A stretch of 64,000 nucleotides of DNA from assembly GCF_001665685.1 (NCBI RefSeq), contig NZ_LZTB01000035.1, positions 186,001-250,000 on the forward strand, given 5' to 3'. A program made the translations under genes and the position numbers. A model generated the notes under the pieces. That model did not search any database. It was not told the origin of the DNA and saw nothing but the letters and a program-made list of their open reading frames with translations. Origin of the DNA: Mycobacterium sp. 852013-50091_SCH5140682 (GTDB lineage: Bacteria; Actinomycetota; Actinomycetes; Mycobacteriales; Mycobacteriaceae). Position 1 is the first letter of the stretch, and every line of letters starts with the position of its first letter. This document shows, one piece after another, positions 26,109 through 35,050 of the stretch.

Positions 26109-28928
26109 TCAGTCGTTGGGCAGGTGCGCGGCGAGCAATTGCGCCAGGTGTTGGCCCTCGACGTCGGCTAGGTCTGCCAGTTGTGTGCGGCACGAGTAGC
26201 CGTCGGCGAGTGCGACGGTATCCGGCCCTGCGCTGCGTAGCGCCGGCAGCAGCTGCTGTTCGGCGACGGCGACAGAGACGTCGTAATGGCCCTTCTCAAC
26301 CCCGAAGTTGCCGGCCAGGCCGCAGCAGCCGCTGAGTCTCTGCACGTTGGCGTTGGCGGCAGCCAGTAACGACTCGTCAGCATTCCATGTCATGACGGCG
26401 TGGTGATGGCAGTGTGGTTGCGCCACAACGACGGTGCCGTCCAGGGGCGGCGGCGTCCAGTTGCGTTCGGTGAGCATCTCGGCCAACGTCTTGGTCGAGC
26501 CGGCGACCGCCTCGGCCCGCGAGCCGATCAGTTCAACGGCATCCGAGCGCAGGACCGCGGTGCACGATGGCTCTATGCCGACGATGGGTGTGCCGAGTTC
26601 AGCTGCCGCGGTTAGGGACTCGATGGTGCGTCCGACGATCCTCTTGGCCGCGTCGAGCTGCCCCGTGGTGATCCAGGTCAGCGCGCAGCACGTGGAAGGC
26701 TCCGACAATTCCGGCCGGAATCCAGCCGCTACCAAGACTTTCACCGTTGCCTGGCCGATTTCCGGCGTGAAGTAGTTGGTAAACGAATCGACGAACAGCA
26801 CCACCGGATCACCGTCACCGGCGTTGGGCGCGTGCACGTGTTCAAACCAGTCCCGAAAGGTCTGATGCGCGAATCGCGGCATGGTGCGTCGGCGGTCGAC
26901 GCCGGCACCGGCGAGCGCGACCCGACGAACACCCGGCAGGCCCATCACCGCATTGACCAATCGCGGTGCGGCACTGGCTATCCGCGCCCAACGCGGCAAC
27001 CAGCCGAGGCTGTAGTGGCTCAACGGCCGTAGCCTGCCGCGATAAGTTTGGTGCAGCACTTCGGATTTGAATGCCGGCATGTCGATGCCCGTGGGGCAGT
27101 CCGAAGTGCAGCCCTTGCACGACAAGCACAGCTCCAGCGCCTCGTGCACCTCCGGTGAACGCCAACCACCGGTGACCGCGGAACCGTTGATCATCTCTTG
27201 GAGCACCCGCGCGCGTCCACGAGTGGAGTCGCGCTCCTCGCGGGTAGCCAGATACGACGGGCACATGACGCCCCCGGCCGCGCTGTTGTCGGCGCGGCAT
27301 TTGCCGACGCCAGTGCACCGGTGCACGGCTTGGCTGAAGTCACCACCATCGTGTCGGTAAGCGAAGCCGAGATTGCGCCGCAGAGTCGGCGCCTCGGCCA
27401 CCCGCACGTCAGTGTCGACAGGACGGGGGTCCACCACAATGCCCGGATTGAGCATGTCGTCGGGGTCGCACGCGTGCTTGACGGCAGCGAAAGCGGCAAG
27501 CGCCTCCGCGGAGTACATTTGCGGCAGCAGTTCGCTGCGCGCGCGGCCGTCGCCGTGCTCGCCCGACAGCGACCCGCCGTAGCGCCCGACCAGGCTGGCC
27601 GCCTCGGTCAAGAAGTCCCGAAAAACGCGTCGCCCGCCGGGTTTATCGAGTGGCCAGTCGATCCGGATGTGGATGCATCCGTCACCAAAGTGCCCGTAGG
27701 GCAACCCGTCCACCCCGAAGTCGTCCATGAGGGACTCGAAGTCGCGCAAGTAGGCGCCCAGCCGCTGTGGAGGAACGGCGGCGTCCTCCCAGCCGGCGTG
27801 CGCCGGCAGCCCCCTGGCGCTGTGCCCTGACAGTCCCGCGCCGTCGGCACGGATACGCCACAACGCCGACTTTGCAGCCTCGTCGACGACGAGCAACGTG
27901 TCCTCCGCGCCGCTGTCGCCGGCCAGGCGTCGCGCACGGTCGGCCACCTCGTCGGGATCGTCGCCGGCGATCTCCACGAACAGCCACGCCCGACCACCCG
28001 GCAGAGCGGGCACTGCACTCTCGCCGCGGCGCTGCCGAACGACGTCGACGATGCGGGAATCAATGCCCTCACACGCGGTCGGCCCAAAACCCAACAGATG
28101 CGGCGTGGCGTCACCCGCCGAGGCCATGTTCGGGAACCCGAGAACTACCAGGATGGCGTGGGCAGGATTGCGCACCAGCTGCACGGTCGCCTCGGTGACG
28201 ACGGCCAGCGAGCCTTCCGAGCCGACGAGCATGCGGCGAACATCGAAGCCGCGCTCCGGGGCCAGGTGCTCGAGTGCATAGCCCGATACCTGGCGGCCGA
28301 AAGAGCCGAACTCGGTCCGGATGGTGGCCAGGTAGGCCGAGGCAACCTTCCTCAGTGCGAATGCGGTCGGGGAGTCCGACCCGCTCACCGATTCGACGGT
28401 CAGCTCCATCGGTTCGCCGTTGCCGAAGTATCCGCGCAGACCGACGACGTTGTCCGAGGTGCGACCGTAGCCCAGCGTCCGGGAACCGCAGGCATTGTTC
28501 CCGATCATCCCCCCGATAGTGCAGCGCGTCATCGTGGACGGATCGGGACCGAATCGAAGCCCGACAGCCCCCGCGGCCTGCTGCAGACTCGACTGCACCA
28601 CACCGGGTTCTACTGTGGCGGTGCGCTGTTCGGCGTCGACGGCGAGGATGCCCGTCATGTAGCGGCTGAAGTCGATGATCGCCCCAGTACCGATCGCATT
28701 GCCCGCCACCGACGTTCCACCGCCACGCGCGATGATGGGCACCCCCTCGCCGCGGCATACCTGCATCGCGATGCGGACTTCCTCGTCGTCGCGCGGCCGT
28801 ATCACAACCAGCGGCCGTACCCGATACAGGGAGGCATCCGACGAATAGGCTGCGCGGCTCGTGTCATCGTCAAGGACGTCGCGCACACCTGCTTGGCGAA
28901 GTGCTGTAGCGAAGCGGGCAGCGGGCAT
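26109..28928 (-). CDS. D-2-hydroxyglutarate dehydrogenase (FAD / Fe-S, YdiJ type)
   Basis: 939 residues. An N-terminal PCMH-type FAD domain (ARGGGTSVAGNAIG; IGGMIGNNACGSRTLGYG) and FAD-oxidase C-terminal domain are followed by a ferredoxin region (CTGVGKCR ... CPSY, then CLSCKGCTSDCP). Two CCG-type Fe-S segments close the protein (CCALTW; CCGLAGNFG). This is the architecture of the large YdiJ-like dehydrogenases, which oxidise D-2-hydroxyglutarate to 2-oxoglutarate and feed electrons to the respiratory chain. As the likely first gene of the minus-strand run it completes the HglS route. A D-lactate dehydrogenase role is the main alternative. Confidence 0.88.
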   Translation of the reverse strand: MPAARFATALRQAGVRDVLDDDTSRAAYSSDASLYRVRPLVVIRPRDDEEVRIAMQVCRGEGVPIIARGGGTSVAGNAIGTGAIIDFSRYMTGILAVDAEQRTATVEPGVVQSSLQQAAGAVGLRFGPDPSTMTRCTIGGMIGNNACGSRTLGYGRTSDNVVGLRGYFGNGEPMELTVESVSGSDSPTAFALRKVASAYLATIRTEFGSFGRQVSGYALEHLAPERGFDVRRMLVGSEGSLAVVTEATVQLVRNPAHAILVVLGFPNMASAGDATPHLLGFGPTACEGIDSRIVDVVRQRRGESAVPALPGGRAWLFVEIAGDDPDEVADRARRLAGDSGAEDTLLVVDEAAKSALWRIRADGAGLSGHSARGLPAHAGWEDAAVPPQRLGAYLRDFESLMDDFGVDGLPYGHFGDGCIHIRIDWPLDKPGGRRVFRDFLTEAASLVGRYGGSLSGEHGDGRARSELLPQMYSAEALAAFAAVKHACDPDDMLNPGIVVDPRPVDTDVRVAEAPTLRRNLGFAYRHDGGDFSQAVHRCTGVGKCRADNSAAGGVMCPSYLATREERDSTRGRARVLQEMINGSAVTGGWRSPEVHEALELCLSCKGCTSDCPTGIDMPAFKSEVLHQTYRGRLRPLSHYSLGWLPRWARIASAAPRLVNAVMGLPGVRRVALAGAGVDRRRTMPRFAHQTFRDWFEHVHAPNAGDGDPVVLFVDSFTNYFTPEIGQATVKVLVAAGFRPELSEPSTCCALTWITTGQLDAAKRIVGRTIESLTAAAELGTPIVGIEPSCTAVLRSDAVELIGSRAEAVAGSTKTLAEMLTERNWTPPPLDGTVVVAQPHCHHHAVMTWNADESLLAAANANVQRLSGCCGLAGNFGVEKGHYDVSVAVAEQQLLPALRSAGPDTVALADGYSCRTQLADLADVEGQHLAQLLAAHLPND

Positions 28929-29224
28929 TCGACGATGCTAACGCCTGCGCGATGCCCCGTCGTTGCGCAAACACCTCGCCCTAGCCCCGGCAATGATGCC
29001 TCAAAACACGATCAACAACGCGAGATAATTTGTTGCACACCACTTTACATAGATTTCCGTGCCATCGTTCGGCCAGCAGTTTCGCAATGACCACGGTTGC
29101 TAAACGAAATCGGCTACAGAATGTCACCGATCGGTCAGGGCTTCCCATTTGTGCCCCGCCTGACGATCGAGCATTCCGATCACGACCGCTGGCGCGATTC
29201 TATCGCACGCGATACGATCGTTTG
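28929..29224. other. Divergent gap upstream of the lysine run and the hydrolase operon
   Basis: 296 bp between oppositely transcribed genes. It contains a TTGCGCAA palindrome (28963-28970) near the minus-strand dehydrogenase start and TATCGCACGCGATA (29201-29214) near the plus-strand hydrolase start. The open frame from 29030 has no recognisable protein signal before 29225. Nothing else was seen. Confidence 0.4.
29201..29214. promoter_or_regulatory. Palindromic operator candidate upstream of the hydrolase
   Basis: TATCGC-AC-GCGATA, a perfect 6-bp inverted repeat ending 10 bp before ATG 29225. It sits where a repressor would block the promoter or ribosome. The PaaX-type regulator encoded two genes downstream is the natural candidate to bind it. 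Confidence 0.45.
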
Positions 29225-30295
29225 ATGTTCGATAGTTCTAGCCACGCAGAGAAACGCCGCGGCAGAGTGCGCCTGACACTGATCGCACTAGCCTGCGTTC
29301 TCGCACTACTGGTGTCAGCGGGCTCATGGGTGCTCTACGTCAACAACTTCGCGATCCGAGAACAGCGTGTGACGATTCCCGGACCGGGACAGCCCCTCGA
29401 TGGCCTGCTGGCTCTACCCAAGACGGGAAGCGGCCCATTCGGGTTGGTGGTATTCGTACACGGCGACGGCCCCGCCGACGCCACGCGCGACTCGTTCTAT
29501 CGACCCATATGGGAGTCTCTAGCCCGAGCCGGTTACGCATCGTTGTCGTGGAACAAGCCCGGCATCGACGGCGCTCCGGGCAACTGGTTGGCCCAGAGCA
29601 TGGCGGATCGCACCGCTGAGGTCACCGCTGCGATCGACTGGGCGCGCAGCCGTCCAGACATCGACCCGCATCGGATCGGCGGTTGGGGCATCAGCCAGGG
29701 TGGCTGGGTGCTGCCCGAGGCCGCGGTACAGAGACCGGATATGCAGTTCGTGATTCTGGTTGGGGCTGCGATCAACTGGCTGCGCCAGGGCGAGTACAAC
29801 CTGCGCGCGGATATGCGGGTCAGAAAGGCGTCTCAGTCCGACCTCACCGAGGCTTTGGCGCGCCGGGACCGGACGAATCAGCTGCTGCGCGACCACGCTA
29901 GCTACGAGCAGTACGTGGCAGCCCACATCGACTCGTCGCCGATGTCTGCCGATCGGTGGGGATTTGTTGCGCGCAACTACCTTTCGGACGTCAGTGCTAC
30001 GCTCCCGCATATCAAGGTTCCCGTGTTGCTCGAACTTGGTGAGGGCGATCTGAACGTCGATGTGGCGGAAACGGAGCGCGTCTATCGCCAGTTGGTACGC
30101 CCGGATCTGCTCACGGTCCAGACCTATCCGCACGCGTCGCACAACATCGTCAAGGACGACCTGGACAACAACAGCGTCAGTCTGAAGTCCTATGCGGTGG
30201 CCTTGTTCGCGCCACGGCAACTCTATGCGCCTGGATACCTCGACAACCTACGGCAGTACGTCGAACAATTGCCGGCTGGAAAGGAGACACGATGA
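29225..30295 (+). CDS. Membrane-anchored or exported alpha/beta hydrolase
   Basis: 356 residues from ATG 29225; the frame opens at 29030 but the upstream part is not protein-like. A basic N-terminus (AEKRRGRVR) precedes a hydrophobic segment (LTLIALACVLALLVSAG), an uncleaved anchor or signal. The alpha/beta hydrolase core has VFVHGDGPAD, nucleophile elbow GWGISQGGW, an acid candidate in LGEGD and the catalytic His in ASHN. It resembles dienelactone-hydrolase/acyl-CoA-thioesterase-type hydrolases. The substrate is unknown. The stop overlaps the next start by 4 bp, so the two are coupled. Confidence 0.78.
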   Translation: MFDSSSHAEKRRGRVRLTLIALACVLALLVSAGSWVLYVNNFAIREQRVTIPGPGQPLDGLLALPKTGSGPFGLVVFVHGDGPADATRDSFYRPIWESLARAGYASLSWNKPGIDGAPGNWLAQSMADRTAEVTAAIDWARSRPDIDPHRIGGWGISQGGWVLPEAAVQRPDMQFVILVGAAINWLRQGEYNLRADMRVRKASQSDLTEALARRDRTNQLLRDHASYEQYVAAHIDSSPMSADRWGFVARNYLSDVSATLPHIKVPVLLELGEGDLNVDVAETERVYRQLVRPDLLTVQTYPHASHNIVKDDLDNNSVSLKSYAVALFAPRQLYAPGYLDNLRQYVEQLPAGKETR

Positions 30296-31518
30296 AGGTC
30301 CTCGCACTGGGTGGGCCAGGAGCGATGGGCACCGTCGCCGTTCGCATCGCCGCTCGCATGGCTGGCATAGACGAGATCGTCATCGCGGACCGCGACCGCG
30401 CCGCCGCTGACCGGCTGTGCCGGCAGCTCGCGCATACGCCGGTAATGGTTAGCGCTATGGAGGTGGACGTCACAGACAGCGCTGCGCTGCGCGACGCGCT
30501 GGAGCCAGCGGATGTTGTCGTGAACACCGTCGGCCCGTACTACCGATTCGGCGTGCCCGTATTGCAAGCGGCAATCGCTGCGGGAACCGACTACATCGAT
30601 ATCTGCGACGACTGGGAACCGACGGTCAAGATGCTTGACCTCGACGAAACCGCGCGTGCCGCAGGGGTTTGCGCGATCATTGGCATGGGAGCGAGTCCAG
30701 GCATCAGCAACCTACTCGCGGCGACCGCGGCTGCCGAACTTGATGCAGTACGAGATGCCTACACCGCGTGGCCCGTCGACGTCCCTGGCTCGGGCGGCGA
30801 ACACCAAGGGGGCGAGGTGCTGTTAGGCCCCGACGGGCGGCCGTCTGCCGCCGCCGTGCATTGGATGCTGCAGAGCAGTGGCAACATCTCCGCGATTCGC
30901 GCGGGACAGATGACCTCGCAGCGGCCTTTGCGCCCGATCGAATTGAGACTGCCGGGCGACCGACAGGGCACAGCCTATTCGATCGGTCATCCCGAGCCGA
31001 TCACCTTGAGGCGCACGCTCGGGCTCAGTGGCGACGCCGTCAATCTGATGGTGCTCAAGCCGCAGACCCTGGCATATTTGGATGTACTGCGTCGGGACAT
31101 CGACAGTGGCGCGCTAACCCACGAGGAGGCGGCAGCCCAATTCGCGAAGCCGAACTTCTTGCGCTACTTGCGATCTATTCCGCTGTCCCTGCGCTCCAAG
31201 GGGCCGGGATCTTTGCCGCCGTTTTTTGCCGCAGTGTCCGGCACGCGCGGCGGGCGCGAACACATGGTTCTGGCCCGGCTCGATCTGTCGGGTTCGGGCC
31301 GCGACGCCGACGGGCTGCTCGGTGACATGGCACGTGCGACGGCTATTCCGCTGTCTGTTGGCTTGTCACAGATGATCGATGGCACCGCCCGTCGACCCGG
31401 CGTTCATCCACCCGACGCCGTCATCGACGCGCCGCGGTTCTTCGCCGACCTCGACCGTCAACTCGGACGTGCCACCAACTCGCCGCTGGTCATCGTCGAG
31501 CAGGATGCCCGTGTCTAA
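30292..31518 (+). CDS. Saccharopine-dehydrogenase-like NAD(P) oxidoreductase
   Basis: 408 residues. An N-terminal Rossmann fold (VLALGGPGAMG, then VVVNTVGPYYRFG) and the family motif GMGASPGISNLLA identify a saccharopine-dehydrogenase-like protein. It is clearly different from the lysine-6-dehydrogenase-like protein at 14.8 kb. Real substrates in this family are poorly known (lysine precursors, carboxynorspermidine, lipids in trans-acting enoyl reductases). It is translationally coupled to an alpha/beta hydrolase and followed by a PaaX-type regulator, so the three probably form one small catabolic operon. Confidence 0.75.
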   Translation: MKVLALGGPGAMGTVAVRIAARMAGIDEIVIADRDRAAADRLCRQLAHTPVMVSAMEVDVTDSAALRDALEPADVVVNTVGPYYRFGVPVLQAAIAAGTDYIDICDDWEPTVKMLDLDETARAAGVCAIIGMGASPGISNLLAATAAAELDAVRDAYTAWPVDVPGSGGEHQGGEVLLGPDGRPSAAAVHWMLQSSGNISAIRAGQMTSQRPLRPIELRLPGDRQGTAYSIGHPEPITLRRTLGLSGDAVNLMVLKPQTLAYLDVLRRDIDSGALTHEEAAAQFAKPNFLRYLRSIPLSLRSKGPGSLPPFFAAVSGTRGGREHMVLARLDLSGSGRDADGLLGDMARATAIPLSVGLSQMIDGTARRPGVHPPDAVIDAPRFFADLDRQLGRATNSPLVIVEQDARV

Positions 31519-31564
31519 ACTGGTGAGCCCCGCCAGTCGTGCAGTGGGCACAAGGAGCTGACCG

Positions 31565-32446
31565 TTGGACATCGGAGACGACGAACCTACCGCGGTACCC
31601 ACCCGCACTCTCGTGGAGAGCATGCTGCGTGACGACGCGACGATCGACGCCGGCGCACTATACGACGTCGCCAACGCACTCGGGATGACCGACCAGCAGG
31701 TACGTCTATGCCTCAAGCGGCTGGTGGCCGACGGTCAGTTCATCATGGAAGGCCGTGGCCGCAAAGCCATTCTTCATGCAACCAACAAAGTGCGCAGCGC
31801 CATCACACCCGACCTCGACTATGTGCGATTCATGTATGCGCAGGACCGTGGCGGCGCTCCATGGGACGGACGATGGCACTTGGTGGCGTTCGCGGTCCCA
31901 GAGCCGGTCCGGGCGGCACGCGATGCCATGCGTGACGCCATCGTGCGTCTTGGCGGCGCGCCGATACAAGGTGGGTTGTACGTCTCCCCGAACCCATGGG
32001 AGGACAGGATTGCCTCGGCAGCATCGGAATTGGCGATTGCCGATCACATCACCACATTGACGACGATCGATCTGTCCGTTGGCGGCATAGACGAGCCGCG
32101 TGCGCTCGCCAACCGCCTCTGGCCGCTGGAGGAGATCGCTGAACGCCATCGACGACTGCTGACCTTCGGTGAACATTCACTGCGGGCGTTGCGGAATGCG
32201 TCGACAACCGACTATTTAACCATCGCGATCGAACTCGCCGCGGAGTTCACTCGCGCGGTCGAGCCCGATCCGCTACTGCCGCCGGAGCTGCTTCCGCAGC
32301 CATGGATCGGTGCGGCAGCGCGCTCGACGGTAGCTGCTTGCTGGGCGCGTTTACTCAAAGTCGAGCTACCACAACGAATTAGACTGTTCGAGTGGTACGC
32401 CGATGTGATGGCGGAGGTAGCCTCGCCGGCGTCAGCACGTTCCTGA
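31565..32446 (+). CDS. PaaX-like transcriptional regulator
   Basis: 293 residues from TTG 31565, supported by AAGGAG 8 nt upstream. The N-terminal winged helix (TRTLVESMLRDDATIDAGAL, then MTDQQVRLCLKRLVADGQF) and the following WDGRWHLVAFAVPE segment match PaaX-family repressors, which classically sense aryl-CoA thioesters. A C-terminal PaaX_C-like region follows. As third gene of the operon it may repress it through the palindrome at 29201-29214. The effector is unknown. Confidence 0.78.
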   Translation: MDIGDDEPTAVPTRTLVESMLRDDATIDAGALYDVANALGMTDQQVRLCLKRLVADGQFIMEGRGRKAILHATNKVRSAITPDLDYVRFMYAQDRGGAPWDGRWHLVAFAVPEPVRAARDAMRDAIVRLGGAPIQGGLYVSPNPWEDRIASAASELAIADHITTLTTIDLSVGGIDEPRALANRLWPLEEIAERHRRLLTFGEHSLRALRNASTTDYLTIAIELAAEFTRAVEPDPLLPPELLPQPWIGAAARSTVAACWARLLKVELPQRIRLFEWYADVMAEVASPASARS

Positions 32447-32451
32447 TCCGG

Positions 32452-32925
32452 CTACCTGTCGGCTATTTCCGATCGGATCAAGCGCGCAAGCGACACAGCG
32501 CCGGCAATCGCCCCGAGTGCGGTCAGAAGGAACCAGAACCAACGCCATGATGATGGCAACGGCACAAGAATAAAGATCATCATCAGCCAGATGATCGCGG
32601 CCAGACGGAGTTGACGCTCGTCCCGAATATGCTGGCGCAGTTGAGTTTCCCGATGACATCCCGCTGCCTGGCTACGCTCGCGCAACCCGCCCACGACGAC
32701 CAGGCGCCACGTGTGAATACTGGCGACGGCCGATCCCACCATGAACAGCAGACCCACAAGCTGTACCCAGATCGGAGGATCACCTGCACTGGGATAGGAG
32801 CACGGCAGCGTCACCAGGGCCAACACCACAGCCGCCAGCCCTTGGGCAAAGACAAGCCGTCGCGCCGGCCGTAGGCGGCGCAGAGTATCAAAGCGGTTAT
32901 GTTCGGTCACTCGATAATTCGGCAT
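32452..32925 (-). CDS. Small four-helix membrane protein, unknown
   Basis: 157 residues with four hydrophobic segments (VFAQGLAAVVLALVTLP; WVQLVGLLFMVGSAVASI; LAAIIWLMMIFILVPLP; WFWFLLTALGAIAGAVSL) and a charged Arg-rich loop between the second and third. No family was recognised. It is convergent with the PaaX-like gene. Confidence 0.55.
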   Translation of the reverse strand: MPNYRVTEHNRFDTLRRLRPARRLVFAQGLAAVVLALVTLPCSYPSAGDPPIWVQLVGLLFMVGSAVASIHTWRLVVVGGLRERSQAAGCHRETQLRQHIRDERQLRLAAIIWLMMIFILVPLPSSWRWFWFLLTALGAIAGAVSLARLIRSEIADR

Positions 32926-33133
32926 CGAACCACCAATTGTAGGGGCCTCTACTCAACCGCGTGCTGTTTCTGCGACCGGGATCCCGCAAAGTCCGTAGAC
33001 AGCAGTATTCGCCAGGCTTTAATGCCGCAGAACCGTTCACCCTCAAGCTCACTTCTGCAGAACGCCAATTGCTGCGATGCCGACTCCAAGTCGCGCACGC
33101 CGATTACAGCTACGTTCCCGTTGTCAACAGCGG

Positions 33134-33739
33134 CTACTCACTGAGCCCAGCTTGACGAAAAGCGCGCCCGTAGATCTGGCGTATCACGGCCTGCTTGCGA
33201 TGGTTGTACTCCATGACCGTCTCGCCGCGTTCATTCGCGTTCTGTGACGCGGTCAACTTCATCGCGGCGTACACCTCGCGGTCCCGCTCGTCCCGGCGAA
33301 GATGGTCACGAAAAATCCGGTGCTTCCACGGCTCCGGTGCGTCAGGCCCAAAGACGTGAACGTTGGCATCCGGGGCGCTGCACTTGACCAGGCGATGTTC
33401 GTACCACCATGGCTCCCGCACCGTGAGGATGAACCCTACGCGTATCAATGCAGGCAGCCAGTCGTTCTCTCTCGCCGGATCCGCGACGATCAGGTCGATA
33501 TCGATGACCGGCTTCGCCGGAAGGCCAGGCACCGACGTCGATCCAATGTGGAGGACGTCGAGCGCGCGCGGACCCAGCGCCCTAGAAATACGGTCGGCTA
33601 TGTCGGCGAATGCGTCGGGCCACGAACCGTCTGAATCGACGACGGCAATGGCACTGCTCTCCGGGGCAACGACCCACGGTGACTGTCCGGGTGGGGGACC
33701 GTCATCGATGAATGAGGTGATCTCTTCGACAGTGGGCAT
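33134..33739 (-). CDS. GrpB/UPF0157 family protein
   Basis: 201 residues from ATG 33739; the open frame extends to 33967, but that part is a PucR remnant. GrpB signatures: LHIGSTSVPGLPAKPVIDID, then WWYEHRLVK and HVFGPDAPE, and a FRDHLRRDERDREVYAAMK helix. The family belongs to the nucleotidyltransferase fold. Its role is unclear (the GSTSVPGL and DID motifs resemble the active site). It stands alone beside pseudogene debris. Confidence 0.82.
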   Translation of the reverse strand: MPTVEEITSFIDDGPPPGQSPWVVAPESSAIAVVDSDGSWPDAFADIADRISRALGPRALDVLHIGSTSVPGLPAKPVIDIDLIVADPARENDWLPALIRVGFILTVREPWWYEHRLVKCSAPDANVHVFGPDAPEPWKHRIFRDHLRRDERDREVYAAMKLTASQNANERGETVMEYNHRKQAVIRQIYGRAFRQAGLSE

Positions 33740-33865
33740 CGGGCCTGATCTTACCCGGCGGTTGACCGGGATATGGCGGTGAGTAGCTGTTGCGGTCGAT
33801 GAATTGCATTCCAAATCAGGATGATTCAACCTAGGCAGACCAACGCAGTCGCATCCGTCAGTGCT

Positions 33866-34037
33866 GCGGCCCTTCCGGTGGCGCATCGTGTGACGGTGTA
33901 CCCCAAGTTCTGTTGTCGCCATCTCCAGTTGGCCGTTGCAGGCGAGAAACGCTCTAAGGGTCGTCAAGAGCGTGGGATCGGTGCCCTCGACAAGTAATGG
34001 TCGACGCCGCAGCCCATCAGGAGCGGTCCACCATCAG
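33866..34037 (-). pseudogene. PucR regulator C-terminal remnant
   Basis: Minus-strand translation gives LVEGTDPTLLTTLRAFL, then CNGQLEMATTELGVHRHTMRHR, which is the C-terminal HTH of a PucR-family regulator. An in-frame TGA lies just upstream near 34040, and the helix is followed by unrelated residues fused to the GrpB frame. No upstream sensor domain is left. It is a broken gene, separate from the intact PucR gene at 11-12.6 kb. Confidence 0.6.
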
Positions 34038-34246
34038 CGACGAATACAGCGCCGCTGTCTCGCTGAGCTGAGAACGTCTGAGGGAGACCCGATTGCCTTG
34101 GTTCACGGGCCTTTCATGCAAATAACCTGGTCACCAACGTGTCGGCGACTCACCGCGGTGGACTGGCCGGAGGCCTACCTCAGCCCTCATCTTGGAGACG
34201 TGAACTGCGTTCTCCGTCTAGCCACGACACAAAGACCGGACAAGTC
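34038..34246. other. Gap with no gene recognised
   Basis: About 200 bp between the PucR remnant and the 5-aminovaleramidase gene. No protein family, RNA or clear terminator was seen. Together with the remnant it forms a half-kilobase of decayed DNA. Confidence 0.4.
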
Positions 34247-35050
34247 CTAGAAAGCGGACGCAGTCGACTCAGCACAATCATCGAGAAAACAGTGCTTTGA
34301 CCGCGACGCCCGGATGACCTCCCGGTCGATCTCCGCGAACAGGAGATCTGGGCCGTCGCCGGCGCTGGCCAAGCGGACGCCGTTCGGATCAGCAATGGTA
34401 CTGCGCCCGCAGTATGCCAGCCCGTCCTGATCACCGCAGTAATTGGCGTAAGCCACATACATCTGATTCTCATAAGACCTTGCGGGAACGATGATTTCCG
34501 AAACTGATCTGAACGGTTCCATGTTCGCGGTCGGTACTACGACGATGTCTGCCCCGGCCTGCGCCGCCGCTCGCGTGTTCTCCGGAAACTCGACGTCGTA
34601 GCAGATGAGCACGCCGACGGTGATGCCGTTCACCCGTACCAACGGAGTCTGACGGTCTGCGGGGCTGAACACCTTCTTCTCGGCGGCACCGAAAAGATGC
34701 GACTTGCGATAGTTCAACACCGCCTGCCCGCGTGGATCGCAGATCACGGCGGAGTTGTAGATCTTTCCTCCGTCGCCTAATTCCGGGTATCCAACGCAAA
34801 CATGAACCGAAGCGTCGCGCGCCACCTGCCGAATGAACGCGATCGCCGGCCCGTCGACAGGCTCGGCGAGGCTCCTGACGTCCCGTTCGCCGATGTTGTA
34901 TCCGGTGACGTACATCTCCGGGAACACCACAAGTTCGGCGCCGCAAATGGCCGCCGTTCGAACAGTCTCGACGAGACGAGCCAGGTTGGCCTGGACGTCA
35001 GCGCCTATCGACGGGCACTGCACCACAGCCAGCCTCAGGCGTCCCGTCAT
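34247..35050 (-). CDS. davA: Carbon-nitrogen hydrolase, 5-aminovaleramidase (DavA) candidate
   Basis: 267-residue nitrilase-superfamily amidase with the full triad: E45 (VVFPEMYVTGY), K116 (NYRKSHLFG) and C150 (GVLICYDVEFPE). Length and layout match 5-aminopentanamidase DavA (about 264 residues), which hydrolyses 5-aminovaleramide to 5-aminovalerate plus ammonia. Its start overlaps the stop of the lysine monooxygenase gene by 4 bp, and that enzyme's product is 5-aminovaleramide, so context settles the assignment well. Confidence 0.86.
   Translation of the reverse strand: MTGRLRLAVVQCPSIGADVQANLARLVETVRTAAICGAELVVFPEMYVTGYNIGERDVRSLAEPVDGPAIAFIRQVARDASVHVCVGYPELGDGGKIYNSAVICDPRGQAVLNYRKSHLFGAAEKKVFSPADRQTPLVRVNGITVGVLICYDVEFPENTRAAAQAGADIVVVPTANMEPFRSVSEIIVPARSYENQMYVAYANYCGDQDGLAYCGRSTIADPNGVRLASAGDGPDLLFAEIDREVIRASRSKHCFLDDCAESTASAF

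Noticed and set aside
32961..33155. 64-codon plus-strand frame between the small membrane protein and GrpB genes
   Set aside because: No family resemblance, no ribosome-binding site, and it overlaps the end of the GrpB gene.
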